In this document: positions 36,876 through 45,155 of the stretch, one piece after another
How the letters are laid out: the number at the start of each line of letters is the position of its first letter
How positions within the stretch are numbered: position 1 is the first letter of the stretch
Assembly: GCA_002721365.1 (NCBI GenBank)
Contig: PBKC01000043.1
Location: 1 to 64,000 of the forward strand
Length of the DNA stretch: 64,000 bases
Reading direction: 5' to 3'
From: Rhodospirillaceae bacterium
GTDB lineage: Bacteria; Pseudomonadota; Alphaproteobacteria; GCA-2721365
The notes under the pieces: model-generated
What the model was told of the DNA's origin: nothing
The model's input: the letters and a program-made list of their open reading frames with translations, nothing else
Database searches by the model: none
Translations under genes and position numbers: made by a program

Positions 36876-37528
36876 CGATGGAGCTTCCCACGGCTCGGAG
36901 CTGGTTGGTACGAGGCTTCGGCGCAGGCGCACGGCCGGATGGCACCCATCACGCGACGCGCTACCGGCGTTTCGTCTCGCTGATGAAGTTCGTGCTGCCG
37001 CTGTCGGCGCTTGGTCTCGCATTGCTGGTGTTCGTATGGCCGAATCTGAGTGGCGACGACCTCGGCTTCCGTCTCGACTTCAGCAGTGCCGACTATGCTG
37101 TCGACGGCACGGTACAGATGACCAAGCCGCATTTCGTCGGCGTCGACAAGAACGGACAGCCTTTCGCGGTGTCGGCTGAAATCGCCACCCGCGCGGCCGG
37201 GAACCCGGACATGATCGCGCTCGATTCGCCCCAGGCCGACATGACCTCGTCCGAAGGAGAGTGGATCGCCCTGACGGCCGAAAAGGGAAACTACGACCGC
37301 AAGGCGGAGATCATCGAGCTGGTCGGCTCGGTAAGCCTCTACAGTGCGTCAGGCCTCGAATTCCATACCGAGCGCGCCGAGGTCGATCTTGCTCAAGGGG
37401 TCGCGTCCGGCGAGGACCCGGTCGACGGACAAGGGCCGTGGGGCCTTATCAAGGCCACCGGCTTTCGCTACGCCCAGAACGACGGACGGCTGGAATTCTT
37501 CGGCCGCCCCCGGATGACGCTGTTCTGA
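36872..37528 (+). CDS. lptC: LPS export periplasmic-anchor protein LptC
   Basis: A 218-residue protein. A single N-terminal transmembrane helix (FVLPLSALGLALLVFVW, about 45-62) is followed by a periplasmic beta-jellyroll of the LptC/DUF1239 family. Visible patterns are VDGTVQMTKPHFVG, GEWIALTAEKGNYDRKAEIIEL and GSVSLYSASGLEFHTERAEVD. LptC takes LPS from LptB2FG and passes it to LptA. It overlaps the kdsD stop by 4 bases, and lptA starts 6 bases after its stop, so the genes are translationally coupled. Confidence 0.88.
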   Translation: MTMELPTARSWLVRGFGAGARPDGTHHATRYRRFVSLMKFVLPLSALGLALLVFVWPNLSGDDLGFRLDFSSADYAVDGTVQMTKPHFVGVDKNGQPFAVSAEIATRAAGNPDMIALDSPQADMTSSEGEWIALTAEKGNYDRKAEIIELVGSVSLYSASGLEFHTERAEVDLAQGVASGEDPVDGQGPWGLIKATGFRYAQNDGRLEFFGRPRMTLF

Positions 37529-37533
37529 TTGCC

Positions 37534-38136
37534 ATGCTGCTACTGAGACGTCTCCCTATCCTGACCGCCCGGATCGCCGCGATCCTGCTACTGGGGCAGG
37601 CGCTGCCTGACAGCGGCGTCACGGCCCAGACGCTGAAGCACAACTCCAGTCAGCCGATCGAGATCATCGCCGACGCGATGGAATGGCAGCAGGAGCAGCG
37701 GATCGCCATCGCCCGTGGTCATGCCGATGCCGTGCAGGGCGAATACAGGCTGCGGGCCGATCAGCTGACCGCCTATCTCGGCGATGCCGAAAACGGAACC
37801 GGTGCCAATGGCGGTGCGGGGAATGGCGACGGCGGCGACGCGCTCGGAGAAATCCGCCGGATCGACGCGACGGGCAATGTCTTCCTGTCCACCCCGCGCG
37901 AGACGGCGCAAGGTTCGGCCGGGGTCTACGACGTCGTCAACGGCGTGGTCGTGCTCACCGGGAACGTGGTTCTGACGCGGGACGACAACATCATCCGCGG
38001 CGAACGCCTGGTGCTCGATCTCGAGTCCGGGAAAAGCCGGATCGAGTCCCCCAACGCTCCCGGCACCACCACCGGCGCGGACGGGCGGGTGCGGGCGCTG
38101 TTCCTGCCTCAGAACGCGAAGGAGAAGCCGCAATGA
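37534..38136 (+). CDS. lptA: LPS transport periplasmic protein LptA
   Basis: Start at the ATG at 37534. The 200-residue product has a signal peptide ([20 protein letters not shown] to about residue 30). An OstA/LptA domain follows, with [68 protein letters not shown] and GKSRIES. LptA forms the periplasmic bridge carrying LPS to the outer membrane. A glycine/asparagine-rich insert ([14 protein letters not shown], about residues 90-103) sits in a loop and is unusual. It lies between lptC and lptB in the standard order. Confidence 0.92.
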   Translation: MLLLRRLPILTARIAAILLLGQALPDSGVTAQTLKHNSSQPIEIIADAMEWQQEQRIAIARGHADAVQGEYRLRADQLTAYLGDAENGTGANGGAGNGDGGDALGEIRRIDATGNVFLSTPRETAQGSAGVYDVVNGVVVLTGNVVLTRDDNIIRGERLVLDLESGKSRIESPNAPGTTTGADGRVRALFLPQNAKEKPQ

Positions 38137-38155
38137 CGGCCGCCGGAGCGGGCAT

Positions 38156-38932
38156 ATGGTGAACGAGAACGCCGGCGAGGATCGACCCAAGCCCACTCTC
38201 GTTGCCGAGAACCAGGGGCTGGTGGTCGCGCATCTCGGCAAGCGCTACAAGAAGCGGCCGGTGCTCCGCGACGTGGGCCTGTCGGTGCAGCGCGGCGAGG
38301 TGGTTGGCCTGCTGGGGCCCAACGGCGCCGGCAAGACCACCTGCTTCTATGTCATCACCGGTCTGCTGGCGCCCGATTACGGCAGCATCAGCCTGGACGG
38401 GCACGAGATCACCGACATGCCGATGTACCGTCGTGCGCGGCTCGGCATCGGCTACCTGCCGCAGGAAGCGTCGATCTTTCGCGGCCTGACCGTGGAGAAC
38501 AATATCCGCGCGGTGCTGGAGGTCGTCGAAGCGGTCCCGGACACGCGGGAAGCTCTGCTCGACGAGCTTCTGGCCGAGTTCTCGATCTCGCATCTCCGTC
38601 GTACGCCCGCCCTGGCTCTGTCGGGCGGTGAGCGGCGCCGGGTCGAGATCGCACGGGCGCTGGCGTCGCGGCCGAGCTTCATGCTGCTCGACGAACCGTT
38701 GGCGGGGATCGACCCGATCGCCGTCGCCGAGATACGTGAGTTGGTCATGCATCTCAAGGATCGCGGTATCGGCGTGCTCATTACCGATCACAACGTCCGC
38801 GAAACACTGGATATCGTCGACCGCGCCTACATCCTGCACGACGGCACCGTGCTGATGGAGGGCGCGCCGGCCGAGATCGTGGCGCATGAAGGGGTGCGGC
38901 GCGTCTATCTCGGCGAAAGGTTCAGCTTGTAG
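38156..38932 (+). CDS. lptB: LPS export ABC transporter ATPase LptB
   Basis: A 258-residue ABC ATPase. Walker A is GPNGAGKTT, the signature is [15 protein letters not shown], Walker B is [13 protein letters not shown], and the switch region is [11 protein letters not shown]. It energises LPS extraction with LptFG, which are not in this window. The ATG at 38156 follows the lptA stop by 19 bases, and rpoN starts 6 bases after its stop. The lptA-lptB-rpoN order is conserved across many Proteobacteria. Confidence 0.95.
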   Translation: MVNENAGEDRPKPTLVAENQGLVVAHLGKRYKKRPVLRDVGLSVQRGEVVGLLGPNGAGKTTCFYVITGLLAPDYGSISLDGHEITDMPMYRRARLGIGYLPQEASIFRGLTVENNIRAVLEVVEAVPDTREALLDELLAEFSISHLRRTPALALSGGERRRVEIARALASRPSFMLLDEPLAGIDPIAVAEIRELVMHLKDRGIGVLITDHNVRETLDIVDRAYILHDGTVLMEGAPAEIVAHEGVRRVYLGERFSL

Positions 38933-38938
38933 GTCGTC

Positions 38939-40435
38939 ATGGCTGTTTCACCCCGCCTAGAGCTCCGCCAGACCCAGTCGCTCGTTATGACGCCGCAGTT
39001 GCAGCAGGCGATCAAGCTGCTGCAGCTGTCGAACCTCGAACTGCATGACTATGTCGACCGCGAACTGGAGCAGAATCCTCTGCTCGAGCGGGCGAGCCCG
39101 GAGAGCCTGCGCGAAACGGAGCGCTATGACGGCGCGGCGGCCACCAAGCCGCGCGATTCGGCCGACGGCGTCAGGGCCGAGTCCATGCCGTCAGAGGATA
39201 GTGCGCCGCTGGATGCGGACTATGGGAACGTCTACGACCCGGACAGCTCGGGCGTCGGTCCTGGCGGACCCAGCCTCGCCGAATGGAACGGCCGCGGCGG
39301 CTCGTTCGAGGACGAGGACGGCCCCAGCGTCGAGCGGACCCTCAGCACCGAGGTCAGCTTCCGCGAGCATGTGCTGGAGCAGCTCGCCGAGGAGATCGTC
39401 GATCCGCGCGAACGGCTGATCGGACAGGCTCTCGTCGACGGCCTTGACGAGAGCGGCTATTTCACCGGGGATATCGAAGCCATCGCCGAGCTTCTGGCCT
39501 GCGACGTCTCTGCCGTCGAGACGATGCTGGAGAAGCTTCAGAAATTCGATCCGCCGGGCATCTTTGCCCGGAACCTCAAGGAATGCCTGGCGATCCAGCT
39601 TCGCGAGCTCGACCGCTACGACCCGGCCATGGCGGCGCTACTGGACAATCTGGAGCTTCTCGCGGCGCGTGAGCTTCCGGCATTGCGACGGGTCTGCGGC
39701 GTCGACGCGGAAGACCTCGCCGACATGATCGCCGAGATCAAGGCGCTGAACCCCAAACCGGCGTCGATCTTCGACAGCCATGTCGCCCAGACCGTGATCC
39801 CCGACGTCTTCGTCCGTCGTGCCACGGACGGCGGCTGGATCGTCGAGCTCAACAACGACACCCTGCCGCGGGTGCTGGTCGATATGCGCTACCACAGCCG
39901 CGTCAGCCATACCGCGAAGTCGAAGGAAGAGAAGGTCTACCTGGCCGAGCGTCTGCAATCGGCGAACTGGCTGGTGAAGTCGCTCGATCAGCGCGCGACG
40001 ACCATCCTCAAGGTGGCGACCGAACTGGTGCAGCAGCAGGAAGCGTTCCTGGAGCGCGGCATCGAATATCTGCGGCCGCTGACGCTTCGCGACATCGCGG
40101 AGGCGATCGGCATGCACGAAAGCACGGTGAGCCGCGTCACCAACAACAAGTACATCGCCACGCCGCGCGGCGTGCACGAGATGAAGTACTTCTTCACCTC
40201 GGCGATTGCCCATGCCAGCGGCGGTGCCGCCCATTCGGCCGAGTCGGTCCGCTATCGCATCAAGGCGCTGATCGACCAGGAGCCGGCGGACGCGGTGCTG
40301 TCCGACGACCGCATCGTCGAGATCCTCAACGGCTCGGGGATCGACATCGCCCGGCGCACCGTCGCTAAATACCGCGAAGCGCTCCGCATACCCTCTTCGG
40401 TCCAGCGCCGCCGCCTGAAAATGGCGCACGCGTAA
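38939..40435 (+). CDS. rpoN: RNA polymerase sigma-54 factor
   Basis: A 498-residue sigma-54. The glutamine-rich region I is at the start (LRQTQSLVMTPQLQQAIKLLQ), with the acidic linker at about 60-125. The core-binding region and helix-turn-helix follow (DIAEAIGMHESTVSRVTNNKY), and the RpoN box ARRTVAKYREALRIP is near the end. All functional regions are present. It directs transcription of nitrogen, motility and other genes with enhancer-binding proteins. It closes the lpt operon and ends against a pair of hairpins. Confidence 0.96.
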   Translation: MAVSPRLELRQTQSLVMTPQLQQAIKLLQLSNLELHDYVDRELEQNPLLERASPESLRETERYDGAAATKPRDSADGVRAESMPSEDSAPLDADYGNVYDPDSSGVGPGGPSLAEWNGRGGSFEDEDGPSVERTLSTEVSFREHVLEQLAEEIVDPRERLIGQALVDGLDESGYFTGDIEAIAELLACDVSAVETMLEKLQKFDPPGIFARNLKECLAIQLRELDRYDPAMAALLDNLELLAARELPALRRVCGVDAEDLADMIAEIKALNPKPASIFDSHVAQTVIPDVFVRRATDGGWIVELNNDTLPRVLVDMRYHSRVSHTAKSKEEKVYLAERLQSANWLVKSLDQRATTILKVATELVQQQEAFLERGIEYLRPLTLRDIAEAIGMHESTVSRVTNNKYIATPRGVHEMKYFFTSAIAHASGGAAHSAESVRYRIKALIDQEPADAVLSDDRIVEILNGSGIDIARRTVAKYREALRIPSSVQRRRLKMAHA

Positions 40436-40440
40436 AGTAG

Positions 40441-40514
40441 GCCCTCCGGACGAGCCGGAGGGCGACGGATGATTGGGGTGCTGTTATTGTCGTCCTCCGG
40501 CGTGTCCGGAGGAC
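40441..40514. repeat. Pair of REP-like hairpins between convergent rpoN and ptsN
   Basis: GCCCTCCGG (40441-40449) pairs with CCGGAGGGC (40455-40463). GTCCTCCGG (40492-40500) pairs with CCGGAGGAC (40506-40514). Both have 5-base loops and share the CCTCCGG core. They lie in the gap between two convergent genes and may act as terminators for each, although no strong U-tract is present. Confidence 0.7.
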
Positions 40515-40541
40515 CCAGGCACGAGGCGGCGCGCGCGGCCC

Positions 40542-41009
40542 TCAGGCGGCGTTGTGGCTCGCCAGCGGCTCCGTCAGCAGCGCGTAGAGCGCGTCGGGAT
40601 TGTTGGTGCCTCTGAGCTTCGCGCACATGCTCTTGTCACGCAGCAGCCGCGAGACACGGGCGAGCGCCTTCAGGTGATCGGCGCCGGCACCTTCCGGGGC
40701 CAGCAGCAGGAAGATCAGATCGACCGGCTGGTCGTCGACCGAATCGAAATCGATCGGATGCTCGACCCTGGCGAAGATGCCGTAGAGCTGGTCGAGCTCG
40801 GGCATCTTGCCGTGCGGAATGGCGATGCCGAGGCCGATCCCGGTGCTGCCCAGGCGCTCGCGCTCCAGCAGCACGTCGAAGATCTTGCGCTCAGGCACGC
40901 CGGTAATGGCTTCGGCGCGATGAGCGAGTTCCTGTAGAGCCTGCTTCTTGCTCGTCGCCCGAAGGCTGGCGATGACCCCGTCAGGGGGCAAAAGGCTGGC
41001 AATTTCCAT
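40542..41009 (-). CDS. ptsN: PTS IIA-like nitrogen-regulatory protein PtsN (EIIA-Ntr)
   Basis: A 155-residue IIA domain of the fructose/mannitol type. The phosphorylated histidine is H66 in GIGLGIAIPHGKMP. The family-typical region VDLIFLLLAPEGAGADHLKALARVSRLL follows. It belongs to the nitrogen phosphotransferase system, which in alphaproteobacteria affects potassium transport, PHB and stress signalling. It follows hpf by 18 bases on the same strand. In relatives hpf-ptsN usually run in the same direction as rpoN; here they face it. Confidence 0.95.
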   Translation of the reverse strand: MEIASLLPPDGVIASLRATSKKQALQELAHRAEAITGVPERKIFDVLLERERLGSTGIGLGIAIPHGKMPELDQLYGIFARVEHPIDFDSVDDQPVDLIFLLLAPEGAGADHLKALARVSRLLRDKSMCAKLRGTNNPDALYALLTEPLASHNAA

Positions 41010-41027
41010 GAAGCGAAACCTTTCGGT

Positions 41028-41615
41028 TCAACGACCGAGATTGTCTGTCTCGATCCAGCCGATATTGCCGTCGGCACGGCGATAAACGAGATTGAGCTCC
41101 TTGTTGCCGCTGTTTCTGAACAGCAGCACCGGCAGCTCGGCGAGTTCCATCCGCATCACGGCCTCGCCAACCGACAGGGTATGGATGCGGATGCTCGTTT
41201 CGGCCACGATGGCCGGGTTGTCGCCCGTCGCCTGGGCTTCGCCGGACGACTCGTCCTCTGCTGCGAGGACGTACTGCCGGGCTTCCTCTTCGGGAATGGC
41301 GCCGGCAGCGGCGTGTGCATGATGATGATCCACCAGACGCCGTTTGTACCGGCGCAGGCGCTTCTCGATCCGATCCGCGGCCACGTCGAAGGCGGCATGC
41401 ATGTCGTCGTTCGTCGCGTGGCTCTGCACCGTGACGCCCGTTCCGGCGTGCACGGTGACGTCGACCCGATAGCCGATACCCTCACGCGCAAAGACAACCT
41501 GTCCCTCGATCGCCCGATCGAAGTACTTGCTGGCTCCACTGGTAATCCGCTCGATGACGTTGCTCCGCAACGACTCACCGACGTCGACCTGTTTTCCGGA
41601 AACGGTGACCTTCAT
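41028..41615 (-). CDS. hpf: Ribosome hibernation-promoting factor, long form
   Basis: A 195-residue protein. The N-terminal domain (about 1-100) is the S30Ae/YfiA fold with MKVTVSGKQVDVGE, ATNDDMHAAFDVAADRIEKRLRRYKRR. A linker leads to the C-terminal dimerisation domain of long HPF (about 140-195: VGEAVMRMELAELPVLLFRNSGNKELNLVYRRADGNIGWIE). Long HPF dimerises 70S ribosomes into inactive 100S particles in stationary phase. Translation starts at MKVTV. Sequence upstream contains a good sigma-70-type promoter. Confidence 0.95.
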   Translation of the reverse strand: MKVTVSGKQVDVGESLRSNVIERITSGASKYFDRAIEGQVVFAREGIGYRVDVTVHAGTGVTVQSHATNDDMHAAFDVAADRIEKRLRRYKRRLVDHHHAHAAAGAIPEEEARQYVLAAEDESSGEAQATGDNPAIVAETSIRIHTLSVGEAVMRMELAELPVLLFRNSGNKELNLVYRRADGNIGWIETDNLGR

Positions 41616-41679
41616 GAATTCGTGCGTGTGATCGGAAGATTCAACGGCCTATCCCTCAACGGGCCGTGAGAGGGGCCGG

Positions 41680-41708
41680 AAGTTAGTTAAGGCCCCTGGC
41701 CCTGTCAA
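41680..41708 (-). promoter_or_regulatory. Predicted sigma-70-type promoter of hpf-ptsN
   Basis: On the minus strand a perfect TTGACA (-35, 41703-41708) is followed after 17 bases by TAACTT (-10, 41680-41685). It lies about 65 bases before the hpf start codon. The -35 is consensus and the -10 matches three of six positions. Confidence 0.5.
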
Positions 41709-41838
41709 TATGACGTAAGGCAGCACGTTCTCTAGGCCCCTGCAGCACTCGACCCGGCCGTGCAGGGAGGACCAACAAACGCTCATCCTCCCACCGAAAA
41801 TGCCAACAACGCGTTAACACGCGCTGGAACACCGGGGG

Positions 41839-42993
41839 TTACGCCGGCAGATCGGGGACGTCCATCCAGCAGCGCTTCTTCCAGCTTTCCCGTGCCAGTT
41901 CGGCGAGCTGAACGCCCTTGGCGCCCTCCAGCAGGTTCCATTTGAACGGGGCGTCCTCGGCGACGTGGCGGATAAAGGCTTCCCATTGCAGCTTGAAGGC
42001 GTTGTCGAACAGGGCGCGCTGATCCGGCACTTTCTGCCAGGTCTCGAAGAACTTCACCGGCTGCTCGATGTCGGGATTCCAGACGCAGCGCGGCGTCGCC
42101 TCGCGCCCCTGGATGACGACGTCGGTCAGGCCGACCACCGCGGAGCCCTCGGTGCCGTCGACGTGGAAGGTCAGCAGGTCGTCGCGGCGGACGCGGGTGC
42201 AGAACGAGGTGTTGAAATTGACGGTGATGCCGCCGTCGAGCTGGAACATGGCGTAGCAGGCATCTGTCGCCGTCGCCTTGTAGGGCTCGCCCTTCTCGTC
42301 CCAGCGCTCGGGGATGTGGGTGGCGCCGAGGCAGGAGACGCTTTTCACCGCCCCGAACAGGTTGTCGAGCACGTAACGCCAGTGACAGACCATGTCGAGG
42401 ATGATGTCGCCGCCGTCCTCGGCGCGGTAGTTCCAGGACGGACGCTGCGCCGGCACGAATTCGCCCTCGAACACCCAGTATCCGAACTCGCCGCGGACGC
42501 TGAGGATGCGGCCGAAGAAGCCCATATCGATCAGGGTGCGGAGCTTGCGGAGGCCCGGCAGCCACAGCTTGTTCTGGACGACGCCGTGCTTGATGCCGGC
42601 GTCGCGCGCCTTGGCGTAGACGTCGAGCGCCGTCTCCAGAGTGTCGGTCGAGGGCTTCTCGGTGAAGATGTGCTTTCCCGCCGCGATCGCTTTTGAGAGC
42701 GTCTCGGTATGCATGTTGGTCGGCCCGGCATCGAAATAGACCGGGTCGTCGGCATTGGCGAGGCAGGCGTCGAGGTCGGTGCTCCAGCGTTCGATCCCGT
42801 GCTGTTCGGCGAGCGCCTGCAGCTTCTCGGCATTACGGCCGACCAGGATGGGGTCGGGCATGATCCTGTCGCCGTTTTTCAGCTCGACGCCGCCTTGAGC
42901 ACGGATCGCCATCACCGAGCGCGCCAGATGCTGGTTGGTGCCCATGCGTCCGGTGACGCCGTTCATGATCAGGCCCATGCGATGTACGGTCAT
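41839..42993 (-). CDS. Gfo/Idh/MocA-family oxidoreductase
   Basis: A 384-residue NAD(P)-dependent oxidoreductase. The N-terminal nucleotide-binding motif is unusual, NGVTGRMGTNQHL, which resembles DapB more than the common GxGxxG. The family EKP motif is present (IFTEKPSTDT), followed by DGGDIILDMVCHWRYVLD in the substrate domain with the DMVCH region holding the likely catalytic acid/His pair. The family oxidises sugars, inositols or sugar acids. It lies 171 bases downstream of the DapA-like gene on the same strand, with a palindromic repeat between, so it may share that gene's TetR-box-controlled promoter. The substrate is unknown. Confidence 0.9.
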   Translation of the reverse strand: MTVHRMGLIMNGVTGRMGTNQHLARSVMAIRAQGGVELKNGDRIMPDPILVGRNAEKLQALAEQHGIERWSTDLDACLANADDPVYFDAGPTNMHTETLSKAIAAGKHIFTEKPSTDTLETALDVYAKARDAGIKHGVVQNKLWLPGLRKLRTLIDMGFFGRILSVRGEFGYWVFEGEFVPAQRPSWNYRAEDGGDIILDMVCHWRYVLDNLFGAVKSVSCLGATHIPERWDEKGEPYKATATDACYAMFQLDGGITVNFNTSFCTRVRRDDLLTFHVDGTEGSAVVGLTDVVIQGREATPRCVWNPDIEQPVKFFETWQKVPDQRALFDNAFKLQWEAFIRHVAEDAPFKWNLLEGAKGVQLAELARESWKKRCWMDVPDLPA

Positions 42994-43044
42994 GGTCGGT
43001 CCTTCAAGGGTGATCGGTTGATCGAATTTTTGGCGGGGGTGTTT

Positions 43045-43146
43045 CCCCCTCCCAACCCTCCCCCAAGGGGAGAGGGCTAAACTGATTCGCGACGGCTGCT
43101 GTTGCCATGCCGCGTCCCCCCTCTCCCTTCAGGGGGAGGGCCGGGG
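43045..43146. repeat. C-rich/G-rich intergenic palindromes (two copies)
   Basis: Two units of the same element, around 43045-43077 and 43116-43146, each of the form CCCTCCCCC...GGGGGAGGG. They can fold separately or with each other. They lie in the gap between the DapA-like and Gfo/Idh/MocA genes. Related units occur at 46218, 47179, 53803 and 57517. Confidence 0.7.
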
Positions 43147-43164
43147 AGCGGGCAGGGCCGCCGC

Positions 43165-44226
43165 TCAGGCCAGCCATCGGTCCAGGTTCTCGGCGACGAA
43201 GGCGTCGTCGGTGAGGTCCGGGAAGTCGCGATAGACGCGGTCGATCGCCTCGGCCTGGCCGGGGCTCAGACGCTCGTCGGGGTCCAGGCACCAGGTGCCG
43301 GTGAGAAGGCCCTGCCGGCGCAGCACCTCGTGGCAGCCGGGAATGCAGCCGGCGAAGTCGTTGGCGACGTCGAAGACCGCCCGGTTGGCTGCCGTCACCC
43401 GTGAATCCGCTGCCAGGAGATCCTCGGTGACCCGGCCGGCGGCGACCGCGGCGTGAATTCTTTCAAGCAGGGCGACCGCGCCGCTCACCCACACGCTCCA
43501 ATGGCCGAGAAGACCGCCGCGAAAGCGAACCCGCACCTCGACGCCGTCGCGCACTGCCGCGAACGGCGTCACGAGGTCGAGGACGATGTGGTCGTCATTG
43601 CCGGTGTAAAGGGTGACGCGCTCTTCGGCGGCGGCGGCCACGACGCCGTCGACCACGTCGAGCGTCCGGTAGCGGTTGAACGGCGCCACCTTGATCGCGA
43701 CGACGTTCTCGATCGCCGCGAAGCGGCGCCAGAACGTCGTCGACAGCACCCGTCCGCCGACCGCAGGCTGCAGGTAGAAGCCGATCAGCGGGATCTCCGC
43801 AGCTACGGCCCGGCAATGGGCGATCAGATCGTCGTCGCTTGCGGTTGCGAAGGCTGCGAGGCTCAACAGGCCGGCATGATAGCCGAGCCCGCGCGCGGTC
43901 TCGGCTTCCGCCACCGCTTGGGCCGTGGGGCCGGCGAGCCCGGCGATCAGGATCGGCTCGTCGTCAGACCAGTCGGCCGCGGTCTCGGCGGCGGTGCGCA
44001 GCACCGGCTCATAAAGCCCTGCCTCCCGAATCGCGAACTGAGTGGCATGGACGCCGACCGCAAGGCCGCCCGCGCCGGCATCGAGATAGTAGCGGGTGAG
44101 TGCCCGCTGCCGCCGCACGTCGAACCGCCGCTCGGCGTCGAGCGCCAACGGATGGGCGGGAATCACCGTTCCCGCGCGCAGCCGGCGCAGCACCTGTTCC
44201 GGAAGATCGGCGACTTGCAGGCCCAC
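43165..44226 (-). CDS. Dihydrodipicolinate synthase (DapA)-like class I aldolase
   Basis: I start at the GTG at 44226 (MGLQVADLPEQVL), preceded by AAGGGGTG; the longer frame would run through the operator. The 353-residue product is about 60 longer than typical DapA. The Schiff-base lysine is in VVAIKVAPFNRYR, and the conserved tyrosine region is PLIGFYLQPAVGG. The N-terminus has VIPAHPLALDAERRFD in place of the usual TPF. This superfamily includes DapA, N-acetylneuraminate lyase, KDG aldolase and related pyruvate aldolases; the specificity here cannot be told. An AAGTAACC-N4-GGTTACTT palindrome lies 13 bases upstream, so TetR control is likely. Confidence 0.85.
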   Translation of the reverse strand: MGLQVADLPEQVLRRLRAGTVIPAHPLALDAERRFDVRRQRALTRYYLDAGAGGLAVGVHATQFAIREAGLYEPVLRTAAETAADWSDDEPILIAGLAGPTAQAVAEAETARGLGYHAGLLSLAAFATASDDDLIAHCRAVAAEIPLIGFYLQPAVGGRVLSTTFWRRFAAIENVVAIKVAPFNRYRTLDVVDGVVAAAAEERVTLYTGNDDHIVLDLVTPFAAVRDGVEVRVRFRGGLLGHWSVWVSGAVALLERIHAAVAAGRVTEDLLAADSRVTAANRAVFDVANDFAGCIPGCHEVLRRQGLLTGTWCLDPDERLSPGQAEAIDRVYRDFPDLTDDAFVAENLDRWLA

Positions 44227-44238
44227 GGAGCACCCCTT

Positions 44239-44258
44239 AAGTAACCATCCGGTTACTT
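44239..44258. promoter_or_regulatory. TetR-type operator, site 1 (upstream of DapA-like gene)
   Basis: Perfect inverted repeat AAGTAACC (44239-44246), spacer ATCC, GGTTACTT (44251-44258). It ends 13 bases before the GTG start and abuts the ribosome binding site. It is one of three copies of the same 20-base palindrome in this region. Confidence 0.85.
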
Positions 44259-44395
44259 GTAGGGCGGCGATGGCCACCGAGTCAACGTCGTGGCGCGAGC
44301 AACCGTCGATCAGGTGAGTTCGCCCGGTCGACGAGCAAGTTGCTCGCCATCAGAAGGTTAGCGCGTTGGACTGCGCCCGGTCGGGCGCGCACGCG

Positions 44396-45064
44396 CTACG
44401 GCCGGAGATATCCCAGAATGACCGCCACCACCTCGTCATGGCGCCGGGCCTTCTCGTCCCGCCGCTTGAAGTCGCGGCCGAAGATGGTCGACAGGGTATG
44501 GACGTTGGAGAGGTAGAAATAGGCCAGTCCGGCGATCGAGATGTAGAGCTGTACCGGATCGACGCCGGGACGGAACACGCCCTCCGCCTCGCCCCGGCGC
44601 AGAAGGTCGGCGATCTGGTCGACCAGCGTGCCGTGCATGTCGCGGATGACCGCCGACTTCTTCAGATGCCGCGCTTTGTGCAGGTTCTCGCTGTTCAGCA
44701 GGCTGATGAACTCGGGATGGTCGGAGAGATAATCGAAGGTATAGCCGCACAGCCGGCGCATGCCCTCCACCGGCGGCAGGTCGGCGAGATGCAGCTCGCC
44801 CTCATGCGCGCGCACCGCGTGGTAGGCGCGTTCGAGCACCGCCAGGAACAGGGCCTCCTTGTCGCCGAAATAGTGGTAGAGCAGCCGCTTGTTGGCGTCG
44901 GCGCGGGCGGCGATCTGGTCGACGCGGGCGCCGCCCAATCCCTTCTCGGAGAATTCGCGGGTTGCCGCATCCAGGATGCGCTCCCGCGTGCGCTCCGGGT
45001 CGCGGCGAACAGGCTCCGACTCGTCGGCCGGTATCGGACGCGTGCCGCCGTCCCCATCCGTCAC
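44396..45064 (-). CDS. TetR/AcrR-family transcriptional regulator
   Basis: The start is a GTG at 45064 (MTDGDGGTRP) with GGGAGAA upstream; this gives 222 residues. The N-terminal helix-turn-helix is typical: RERILDAATREFSEKGLGG, then RVDQIAARADANKRLLYHYFGDKEALFLAVLE. The C-terminal ligand domain is all-helical and resembles the RutR-like subgroup only by length and pattern. Divergent from the binding-protein gene; the shared 91-base gap holds a copy of the operator 34 bases from this start. It therefore probably represses itself and the flanking catabolic genes until an unknown ligand binds. Confidence 0.93.
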   Translation of the reverse strand: MTDGDGGTRPIPADESEPVRRDPERTRERILDAATREFSEKGLGGARVDQIAARADANKRLLYHYFGDKEALFLAVLERAYHAVRAHEGELHLADLPPVEGMRRLCGYTFDYLSDHPEFISLLNSENLHKARHLKKSAVIRDMHGTLVDQIADLLRRGEAEGVFRPGVDPVQLYISIAGLAYFYLSNVHTLSTIFGRDFKRRDEKARRHDEVVAVILGYLRP

Positions 45065-45097
45065 AGCAGTTCTCCCAGCCCTGCAACCATTGGCACA

Positions 45098-45117
45098 GGG
45101 TAACCATTCGGTTACTT
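45098..45117. promoter_or_regulatory. TetR-type operator, site 2 (tetR / binding-protein divergent promoter)
   Basis: GTAACC (45100-45105), spacer ATTC, GGTTAC (45110-45115), with TT on the right and GG in place of AA on the left. The core 16 bases match sites 1 and 3 exactly in the arms. It lies between the divergent start codons at 45064 and 45156. Confidence 0.85.
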
Positions 45118-45155
45118 GTTGGCATCCAGTTCCGACAGAGGATGCGGAGGTTCGC

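Noticed and set aside
44889..45155. N-terminal extension of the NMT1-type binding protein
   Set aside because: This would run through the TetR operator and remove the clear signal peptide from the N-terminus; the ATG at 45156 has GGAGG.
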